From positions 1 through 43,169 of the forward strand of contig JAFGHO010000066.1 in the NCBI GenBank assembly GCA_016930085.1: a stretch of 43,169 bases of DNA. The letters are read 5' to 3'. Under the pieces are notes generated by a model. It had not been told where the DNA came from. It searched no databases and worked only from the letters and a program-made list of their open reading frames with translations. The DNA is from Spirochaetales bacterium. GTDB taxonomy: Bacteria > Spirochaetota > Spirochaetia > SZUA-6 > JAFGRV01. Below, piece by piece: positions 1 through 6,657 of the stretch. The position numbers and the translations under genes are program-made. Positions within the stretch are counted from its first letter, which is position 1, and every line of letters starts with the position of its first letter.

Positions 1-72
1 AGCGGCATTCCCCGCAGAAGCGGCATTCCCCGCAGAAGCGGCATTCCCCGCAGAAGCGGCATTCCCCGTCGA
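1..72. repeat. 18-bp tandem repeat, four units
   Basis: Three exact copies of an 18-bp unit (agcggcattccccgcaga) at 1-18, 19-36 and 37-54 are followed by a fourth copy at 55-72 with two changes near its end. The array starts at the window edge, so its true length is unknown. The unit length is a multiple of three. One plus frame reads AAFPAE repeats and stays open to a stop at 112-114; another reads SGIPRR and is in frame with the downstream cellulase. It could be the tail of an upstream repetitive gene or a noncoding minisatellite; the sequence does not decide this. Confidence 0.9.
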
Positions 73-111
73 AATGCCGTTTCCTATGAGAAAAAAGAAA
101 GGTGGTATTTC

Positions 112-2199
112 ATGAAAGGTAATCCAATACAAAAAAGCGTGAATTACAAGGTGTTTTTGTTTTGTCTTGTTCTTTTAACTGGAGGTATTTTCTCGCTTTC
201 GGCGCAACAACTTGGAGATGTCAACCGGGACGGTACTGTCAATATCGTCGATGCCCTCCTGGTTGCACAGTATTATGTGGGCCTTGGCCCTTCGAATTTT
301 TCACTTCAGGCGGCTGATACAAATTGTGACGGCGCCGTCACTATCGTCGATGCACTTCTGATCGCCCGGTATTATGTCGGGCTTATCTCCGAGTTCCCGT
401 GCGGAGAAACACCTGAACCGACAAACCCGCAGGCGACCGCTCCGCCCCAGGTAACGCCGGTTCAAACCCCCGCCGGCAGCGTTCCGACGCCGGGAAGCCT
501 GAATTCCCTCGGCGCGGCAAAAATCAGGCTGAACCAGGCAGGGTATGAGTCGGATGATGATTACAAGGTCGCCGTTGTCGCCGGTTCCGGCGGCACCTTT
601 ACCATATACGATGTGATGACGGGAAGCAGTGTCTTTTCAGGTTCCTGTTCGAGTCTCGGTTCGGACAGCGCAACCGGTGAAACACTCTACGCCGCAGACT
701 TTTCAGACCTGACAACACCTGGTACTTATTATATGACGGCGGGAAACGAACCCTCACCCCAATTCGAGATACGGGACGATATGTACGGCAAAGTCCTTTA
801 CTATACACTCAGGGTTTACGGAGCCAACCGCTGCGGACCGTATGATTCCTGGATCCATGATCACTGTCATACCCTCGACGGGAGTATCCTCGGAAGCGGC
901 AGGGCGGGGGAACTCGCCGGAGGATGGCATGACTGCGGCGACCATGTCAAGTTCGGCGGGACTTTGGGCTATGCCGCGGCAATGCTTCTCTATTCATATA
1001 TCGCGTTCCCCGACAGCTTTGGCGATGTGTATGGCATGAGCTATAACGGAACGTACGACAGTCCACAACCGGACGGAATTCCCGATGTCCTCAATGAAGC
1101 GAAAGTGGCAACGGATTATCTACTCAACCTCTACGATGCCTCTGTGCAGGACGGTCTCATATCATCCAACAGGATGTACTATCAGGTCGGGGACGGAGAC
1201 GACGACCACTCGTGGTGGCATAAACCGGAATACCAGGACGACTTCGGACAGTCAAAGGGCGGGGCGCCCCGTGAAGTATGGAGCGACATTACTTCCGGCG
1301 TTGCGGGCCGGTTCGCCGCTTCCCTTGCCATGATGGCGATTGTCTATGACCGCCACGACGCGTCATATGCCTCACGATGCCTTGATGCGGCGGAGGACAT
1401 TTATAAAATCGGCGCTGCCAGGTACGGTCAAAGCGGTTATTCCGGCGGTAAGGGGTACTACCAGGCAGACGGCCGGATGGACGATGACATGGCCTTCGCG
1501 GGTATCATGCTCTACCGGGCGACCGGGGATGATTATTATATCAACGATTCGACCGGTGCGGCGTACTGGATGCATGTCGAGAACAAGTGGCAGTTTGCCG
1601 CATATTACGTGCTTTCATTCCCCAATATCTTTGCCCTCGCACTTCACTCATACCATCAACACGCGCCGACCGTCGATAATAGCGAACCGGAAGTCGATAC
1701 ACTCATCGTCACGAAAGACGAATGTATCGAATGGCTGAAACTCGATGTGAACGAGTCCGCAGCCGCAGCCGACGTTTACGGCAGAAAATGGGATTACGGC
1801 TGGGGAACGTGCCGGTACATGATGGGTGTCGCCGCGACGGCGGCTCTGGCGCACGATCTCGATCCTTCGGACGACAGTATGCTTAAGATCGCGAAAGATC
1901 AGATGAACTGGGTGTTCGGACGAAACCAGTTCGGTATGAGTTTTGTCGTGGGAAATGCCGATGACCGATGGTTGACGAAATATCCGCAGCATCCCCACCA
2001 CAGGGCGGCCAATCCGGACGGCAAAAATGTGCCTGAACTCTCCTCGTATGCCGCTACTGAACTCACCGGTGCGACGATCGGCGGACCATCGGGAGCGACG
2101 GCGTTCAGTGACAAATGGGATGACTATACATCCACCGAAACCGGTATCGATTACTGGGCGGGAACCTTTTTTACGGCCGCATATTTTATAAAGGAATAA
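112..2199 (+). CDS. Secreted GH9 endoglucanase with N-terminal dockerin
   Basis: This is a glycoside hydrolase family 9 cellulase, expected to cut beta-1,4-glucan outside the cell. Residues 1-31 form a signal peptide. Residues 34-96 are a type I dockerin with two Ca-binding repeats of the DxNxDG...DALL type. A Thr/Pro-rich linker (98-130) leads to a CelD_N Ig-like domain (about 136-225), then the GH9 catalytic domain. The GH9 motif GGWHDCGDHVKF lies at 270-281, so D274 and D277 are the likely base/nucleophile pair. The PHHR motif and the terminal TETGIDYWAG motif (E676, likely proton donor) are present. The start has a good ribosome site (aaaggtgg). Dockerins usually sit at the C-terminus, so the N-terminal position is less common. 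No cohesin or scaffoldin lies in the window. A strong terminator follows. Confidence 0.95.
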   Translation: MKGNPIQKSVNYKVFLFCLVLLTGGIFSLSAQQLGDVNRDGTVNIVDALLVAQYYVGLGPSNFSLQAADTNCDGAVTIVDALLIARYYVGLISEFPCGETPEPTNPQATAPPQVTPVQTPAGSVPTPGSLNSLGAAKIRLNQAGYESDDDYKVAVVAGSGGTFTIYDVMTGSSVFSGSCSSLGSDSATGETLYAADFSDLTTPGTYYMTAGNEPSPQFEIRDDMYGKVLYYTLRVYGANRCGPYDSWIHDHCHTLDGSILGSGRAGELAGGWHDCGDHVKFGGTLGYAAAMLLYSYIAFPDSFGDVYGMSYNGTYDSPQPDGIPDVLNEAKVATDYLLNLYDASVQDGLISSNRMYYQVGDGDDDHSWWHKPEYQDDFGQSKGGAPREVWSDITSGVAGRFAASLAMMAIVYDRHDASYASRCLDAAEDIYKIGAARYGQSGYSGGKGYYQADGRMDDDMAFAGIMLYRATGDDYYINDSTGAAYWMHVENKWQFAAYYVLSFPNIFALALHSYHQHAPTVDNSEPEVDTLIVTKDECIEWLKLDVNESAAAADVYGRKWDYGWGTCRYMMGVAATAALAHDLDPSDDSMLKIAKDQMNWVFGRNQFGMSFVVGNADDRWLTKYPQHPHHRAANPDGKNVPELSSYAATELTGATIGGPSGATAFSDKWDDYTSTETGIDYWAGTFFTAAYFIKE

Positions 2200-2223
2200 G
2201 GGGATTCATAATAACCGTATATA

Positions 2224-2263
2224 AAGCGTATGGCCTTATGAATGCCGGCCGTACGCTTTTTTT
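2224..2263 (+). terminator. Rho-independent terminator after GH9 gene
   Basis: A 12-bp stem (aagcgtatggcc pairing with ggccgtacgctt, one G-T wobble) and an 11-nt loop run straight into a T tract. It lies 25 bp after the cellulase stop codon. Confidence 0.9.
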
Positions 2264-2711
2264 ATCGACGCTATCGGAAAAGTCATCCCTTTTTTCCCCT
2301 AAATTGAGTATAATCGAATCATCTTATACTGAACATATGTAACGTAATAAAAAATAATATTCATCAAAAAGTTTTCATATACCAGGAACGATTGAATAAT
2401 ATCTGAATATTGAGAAAAATAGTTGATGATTATAGTGATTTTCAATAAAATTGTGTTTAAAAGCTATTGACAGATTATATAAAGACGTGTAGAAATAATG
2501 CCAACGGTAATTTTTACACATAAAAGATATGAAACACGTAAGAAAAAAGTTAAGAAACAGTTTCTTCCTCCGCTTTTTTTCCTTTATAAACAGCAACAAT
2601 AAAATAACAAGGGGTATAAAACGGGAAATACCTGTACACGCACGGGAAAACGGTACCGGAAAAACACATGATCGCCCCTTTTCAGGCCGCTGAAAGGGAA
2701 AAGGGAGGCAT
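2264..2711. other. AT-rich intergenic spacer, no gene seen
   Basis: This stretch between the cellulase terminator and the ABC importer leader is clearly richer in A and T than its neighbours. The only open frames use weak starts and give low-complexity Phe/Lys/Asn-rich translations, so I call none. Promoters for the transport operon may lie here, but no convincing -35/-10 pair with good spacing was found. Confidence 0.6.
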
Positions 2712-2766
2712 ACAGGTTAAACGTCTGTCGGGTTTACCTGTTTTATGCGTAATTATACATAACAGG
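2712..2766 (+). promoter_or_regulatory. Overlapping alternative hairpins upstream of ABC importer
   Basis: Three arms can pair in two exclusive ways. Arm 1 (2712-2722, acaggttaaac) pairs with arm 2 (2732-2741, gtttacctgt) with a single bulge. Arm 2 (cctgttttatg, 2737-2747) can instead pair with arm 3 (cataacagg, 2758-2766) with a 2-nt bulge. The element lies about 250 bp before the binding-protein start. It could be an RNA switch or a pair of protein-binding inverted repeats; the sequence alone does not say which. Confidence 0.45.
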
Positions 2767-2834
2767 CGTTATTATTTGCATATTTATTTACGCCAATCGG
2801 ATTACAGTAAATAGTTATGCAAAAAAGATGATAA

Positions 2835-2984
2835 ACCCGAAAGGCTTTTATGGAGGAACGGGTGTGACCGGATACTGCTTGTTTCATAATAAGATGAACA
2901 AGCCATACTGTAAATGGGTAATAACGGCGTATCCGGACGGATACGTTTATAGCGGTATCAAAGGGCAGTTCGTGTCAACTGTCC
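2835..2984 (+). promoter_or_regulatory. Structured 5' leader of the sugar ABC operon
   Basis: Several hairpins lie just before the binding-protein gene. ACCCG (2835-2839) pairs with CGGGT (2859-2863). A 10-bp stem with one bulge forms between 2877-2887 and 2894-2903, with a 6-nt loop. CCGGATAC (2868-2875) can enclose it by pairing with GTATCCGG (2929-2936), but the same GTATCC can instead pair locally with GGATAC (2939-2944). A last stem of 8 bp with one wobble (2963-2970 with 2977-2984) lies 11 nt before the aaggagg ribosome site. The exclusive pairings suggest a regulatory RNA. I do not recognise a known riboswitch consensus. Confidence 0.45.
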
Positions 2985-3009
2985 ACAAAAAATCTAAGGA
3001 GGTTTTCCT

Positions 3010-4284
3010 ATGAAAAAAGCATTAATAATGTTATTAGTGTTGGTCGTGCTGGGAGCCACTGCGTTTGCCGGAACCCAGCCAAAAGGCGACCAGAAAGTCG
3101 TTGTGAAGGCGATGGCGTATGGTGACAATTCCAATCAGGAAGGGCAAAACTGGGTTCGTATCGTTGAGGCATTTGAAAAAGAAAATCCGAATATCGATAT
3201 CCAGTATGAAATGCTTTATGATGAAGCATATCACCAGAAAGTAACCGCCCGTTTGGCTTCAGGCGATGTCCCCCATCTGGCTTACATGGGCGCTGATGCA
3301 CGCTGGGGTCTTCCGTGGAAAGAAGCCGGCCAGCAGGTCGATCACAGACCGTTCATGGACACAAATTACTATGACATGAGTCTGATTCCCGATATGGGTC
3401 CGAACGGCGAGATTTATGAAATTCCTCTCGGAACGTCAAACATCTGTACAGTTCTTTACATGAACAAAAAACTCGTGGAATCACTCGGTTTCACCACACC
3501 GACGACCTACGAAGATCTCGTTGCAATGGTTCCCAAAGCCAAGGCAGCCGGTCTCGATGTTGTCTCGATCGACGGCGCGGACGGATGGGCATGGGGTTCA
3601 TGTCTTATGTCTTGTATTATCGCACGTCTTTCAGGCGACGCGCACTGGGTTTCCAAAGCCGTTGACGGCCAGAACAAGTTCACGGACAAGGTATTCGTCG
3701 ACTCACTCGCGATGATCACACGGATGAGAAAAGACGGCGTCATTTCCGAAAAAGCGGTACTCGTTGACTATGGCGCCAATATTTCCAATTTCAGCACGGA
3801 AAAGGCCCTTTTCATGGTTCAGGGACAGTGGGCTGCCGGCGGTATCGATCCGACCGTTGCCGACAATACCCTCATGCTCGCATGGCCGAAGTTCCCGGGT
3901 GAAAAAGCAAATATGGCCGGTTCTGTTGCAGCGGCTATCCAGGTCGGTTACGGCATTACCAAGGCCGGCGCTGCCGATCCCGCCGTTCGCGACGCGGCCC
4001 TCAAGTTCGTCAAATACTTCTACAGCGAACCGGAGACGACACAGCGGCTGAGAGACGGCGCCATCGTTGCTCCTATTCTTAAAAACTACAAAGTGCCCGA
4101 CGATCTTCCGAGTATAGTAAAGCAGAAAGTCAGCCTCGCACAGAACGCACAGAACACCGACGTTATCGACGCTTTCTTAAGCGGTGCTCCGAACGACGCA
4201 CTCAATGCCGGTATGCAGAAAATCGCTTCCGGTACGGCAACGGCACAGGATGTTGCTAATGAGGTTCAGTCACTCCTTAAATAG
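3010..4284 (+). CDS. Carbohydrate ABC transporter substrate-binding protein
   Basis: This is a family 1 extracellular solute-binding protein (MalE/UgpB-like) of 424 residues, a usual length for the family. Residues 1-20 are a signal peptide ending in an Ala-x-Ala-like site (TAFAG). There is no lipobox cysteine, so it should be free in the periplasm, as in other diderms. The mature protein starts with a beta strand (KVVVKAMAYG), followed by the VRIVEAFEKENPNI helix and strand typical of the family. Later segments such as GEIYEIPLGTSNICTVLYMNKKLVESLGF also fit. The ribosome site aaggagg is 7 nt upstream. The two permease genes follow after a hairpin. The substrate is not readable; the nearby cellulase makes a beta-glucan oligosaccharide a reasonable guess. 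No ATPase gene is present, so a shared MsmK-type ATPase is likely encoded elsewhere. Confidence 0.93.
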   Translation: MKKALIMLLVLVVLGATAFAGTQPKGDQKVVVKAMAYGDNSNQEGQNWVRIVEAFEKENPNIDIQYEMLYDEAYHQKVTARLASGDVPHLAYMGADARWGLPWKEAGQQVDHRPFMDTNYYDMSLIPDMGPNGEIYEIPLGTSNICTVLYMNKKLVESLGFTTPTTYEDLVAMVPKAKAAGLDVVSIDGADGWAWGSCLMSCIIARLSGDAHWVSKAVDGQNKFTDKVFVDSLAMITRMRKDGVISEKAVLVDYGANISNFSTEKALFMVQGQWAAGGIDPTVADNTLMLAWPKFPGEKANMAGSVAAAIQVGYGITKAGAADPAVRDAALKFVKYFYSEPETTQRLRDGAIVAPILKNYKVPDDLPSIVKQKVSLAQNAQNTDVIDAFLSGAPNDALNAGMQKIASGTATAQDVANEVQSLLK

Positions 4285-4318
4285 AGTTGACTAATAAATC
4301 TGTTTCTTTTGAAATGAA

Positions 4319-4350
4319 AAAGGGGGAGCGGAAAATGCTCCCCCTTTATT
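4319..4350 (+). terminator. Intercistronic hairpin between binding protein and permeases
   Basis: A perfect 11-bp stem (aaagggggagc with gctccccctttt-side arm at 4337-4347) and a 7-nt loop is followed by a short T-rich tail. It lies 35 bp after the binding-protein stop and 19 bp before the first permease start. Such hairpins usually act as partial terminators or mRNA stabilisers that give more binding protein than permease. That role is inferred. Confidence 0.75.
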
Positions 4351-4365
4351 TGGGGGACTTAATCG

Positions 4366-5292
4366 ATGAAAACGCGTAATTACAAAATGATTCTGACATA
4401 TATCGGATTTGTCGGACCTGCGCTTCTGATTTATCTATTCATCATCGCCTATCCGATCGTCTATTCGGTGTGGCTCAGTTTTACGGATTTCAATCCGACG
4501 GTCCGTGGGGGGGCCTGGAATTTTATCGGATTTCTTCAATATAATACGATGTTTACCGATCCGCTTTTCTGGCATGCTTTCAAAAACAACATGATCGTTG
4601 TTGCGGTATCCGTTTTCGGACAAATACCGATCGGATTTATCCTTGCGTATATCCTTTTCCGAAAACAGATACGGTCACGAAGCTTTTTCCAGTCCATGGT
4701 GTTTCTTCCCCAGTTTCTCTCGACGATCGTCATCGGGATACTTTTTAAACGTCTCTTTCAGGCGGACGGCCCTATCGCCGTATTGATCCAGACACTTTCG
4801 CATAATCCGGCCGCCCAATTCGATCTGATGATCAAACCGGAGACGGTCATGATTCCCATCGGGTTCGCCCTCATCTGGATGTACACGGGATTTTATATGC
4901 TGATTTTTCTGGCCAATCTTCAAAAGATCGACGATTCGATGATCGAGGCGGCGCAGATCGACGGGGCTTCGGAACCCCAGATATTCGTAAAAATCATGGT
5001 ACCGGTGTTGTCGACCGCAATTTTGATCGCGGTCATTCTCGCGATTGCCGGTTCGTTACGCGGTTTCGAACTTATCTTCGGGATGACCACCCGCGGTATT
5101 ACACGACGCAACGCGATGGTGCTCCCTATTTTTATGTATCAAACCGCTTTTGAAGATTACAGAAATCCGATGCGGTTTGCCTATGGAAGCGCGATTTCAA
5201 ACGCGATTGTCTTGATAAGCGTGACGCTCATTCTCTTGAGTAATTTTATTGCAAATCGATTGGGTGTCGGGGAGGAGCATAAATATGGGTGA
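4366..5292 (+). CDS. Sugar ABC transporter permease, MalF type
   Basis: This is a 308-residue inner-membrane subunit with six predicted membrane segments, starting with YIGFVGPALLIYLFIIAYPIV. The cytoplasmic EAA loop that docks to the ATPase starts at E194 (EAAQIDGASEPQIF), followed by the usual KIMVPVL stretch. It has the normal length for the short MalF-like permeases of CUT1 importers. The start has only a weak G-rich ribosome site (ggggga). Its end overlaps the next permease by 8 nt, so the two are probably translationally coupled. Confidence 0.93.
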   Translation: MKTRNYKMILTYIGFVGPALLIYLFIIAYPIVYSVWLSFTDFNPTVRGGAWNFIGFLQYNTMFTDPLFWHAFKNNMIVVAVSVFGQIPIGFILAYILFRKQIRSRSFFQSMVFLPQFLSTIVIGILFKRLFQADGPIAVLIQTLSHNPAAQFDLMIKPETVMIPIGFALIWMYTGFYMLIFLANLQKIDDSMIEAAQIDGASEPQIFVKIMVPVLSTAILIAVILAIAGSLRGFELIFGMTTRGITRRNAMVLPIFMYQTAFEDYRNPMRFAYGSAISNAIVLISVTLILLSNFIANRLGVGEEHKYG

Positions 5293-6631
5293 TCAAAAGG
5301 TTAACGGTCATTCAGCGGGAAACAAAATCATGAACGCCGTCAAGACATTTTTTACGTGGTTCATGGGCATATACAAACGCAGCAGACTCTGTACGATCCT
5401 TCTTTTTGCAGCCGGGATCATCGCGGGGATCATCACCGTCGTCGGTATAAAAGACAAATCAATCTTCGAGATGATGTTTGTGTGGATTGCCACCGTTGTC
5501 GTTTATACGATAGCCGGGGCCGTCATCGATATCATTTTCAATATTTTCAAAATAAACAGGTTTACCACAAAGGTGATTTCCTATATCGTATTTGTTTCAT
5601 GGACTATCATCACCGTTATTCCCCTCATATGGATGCTCTATACATCGTTCAAATCAAATGAAGAGATAACGCTGAATCCGTTCTCTCTTCCCCACGACCT
5701 GTTCGACAATTATAATGACGAATATGTCGTTATTCCTCCCCAGTTGAATGTCATTCCGGATTATGACATCGATATCGACAAGCGGGAGCGGCTTATTGTC
5801 GAATCGACGACGATCGCCCCGCAGCGCCGTTTGATGGTATTTTTTCTGGTAAAAGAGGAGCTGCCGCCCGAAATCGCGAATCTCAAAGTCGGAGAACGGC
5901 TTTCAGTATCACAGCTTCCGTTTCACATGCAGCTGAAGATCAGCTGGGACACGATATGGTTTAATTTTATTTCATCCTTCAACCGCGGGGGACTTGGATT
6001 CAAGTTTATCAATAGTGTTCTATATTCCGGCGTTTCGACTTTTTTCATCATCATCCTGGGATTGATGGTCGGTTTTGCGTTGAGCAAGATGAAGTTCCCC
6101 CGGATGTCGTTCTTTATCGGGGGTCTTATCGGCCTCGGTTATCTTTTGAGTATCAATTCGGTCATTATACCGTTGTTTCTCATGTTATCATCGGTCAACC
6201 TGACCGATACCCATTTCGGTATTATCCTTGTCTATATCGCGTTCGGATTGCCGATGTCCGTCATGCTTTCCACCCAGTTTCTCGGCGGACTCCCCGACAG
6301 TCTCATCGAATCGGCCCATATCGACGGGGCGTCGACCATGCATACCTTTATCAGTATCATTCTGCCCATGTCGATTCCTGTCGCCGTTACGATCGGGATT
6401 ATCCAGGCCCTCGGGATATGGAACGAGTTCCTCCTCGTTCTGGTCCTCGCGAGTTCCGAGTCGACAAAATCGCTCCCCGTCGGGGTCTTCTCGTTTTCCA
6501 GTCAGACGAGTACCCAGTACGGCTGGCAGATCGCCGCGCTTGTGATCGCGGTTCTCCCGGCGATGATAATATATTTTATCTTCAACAAACAGATATCAAA
6601 GGGTGTTGTGGCAGGAGCAATCAAGGGGTAG
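5285..6631 (+). CDS. Sugar ABC transporter permease, MalG type, enlarged
   Basis: This is the second membrane subunit of the importer. I start it at 5285 because ggaggag lies 7 nt upstream; a longer frame from 5249 lacks such a site. The EAA loop starts at E342 (ESAHIDGASTMHTF). It is 448 residues, against about 280 for normal MalG-type permeases. The extra length has two sources. Two additional hydrophobic segments precede the usual first one (about residues 35-55 and 65-90). The first periplasmic loop after TSFKSNEEITLNPFSLP is greatly enlarged (about residues 130-240, charged and soluble). The extension could contact the binding protein or the cell wall; this is a guess. Confidence 0.9.
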   Translation: MGDQKVNGHSAGNKIMNAVKTFFTWFMGIYKRSRLCTILLFAAGIIAGIITVVGIKDKSIFEMMFVWIATVVVYTIAGAVIDIIFNIFKINRFTTKVISYIVFVSWTIITVIPLIWMLYTSFKSNEEITLNPFSLPHDLFDNYNDEYVVIPPQLNVIPDYDIDIDKRERLIVESTTIAPQRRLMVFFLVKEELPPEIANLKVGERLSVSQLPFHMQLKISWDTIWFNFISSFNRGGLGFKFINSVLYSGVSTFFIIILGLMVGFALSKMKFPRMSFFIGGLIGLGYLLSINSVIIPLFLMLSSVNLTDTHFGIILVYIAFGLPMSVMLSTQFLGGLPDSLIESAHIDGASTMHTFISIILPMSIPVAVTIGIIQALGIWNEFLLVLVLASSESTKSLPVGVFSFSSQTSTQYGWQIAALVIAVLPAMIIYFIFNKQISKGVVAGAIKG

Positions 6632-6657
6632 CATGAACGAAATTCTGCCGTAAAAAC

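Noticed and set aside
1-72. CRISPR array
   Set aside because: The units are contiguous 18-mers with no spacers, so this is a tandem repeat.
2375-2599. 74-residue minus-strand frame in the AT-rich spacer
   Set aside because: It uses a TTG start without a ribosome site and has a low-complexity Phe/Lys/Asn-rich translation.
2828-3013. 61-residue frame whose stop overlaps the binding-protein start (ATGA)
   Set aside because: The start lacks a clear ribosome site and the frame covers the hairpin-rich leader; the translation has no recognisable features. A leader peptide is not excluded.
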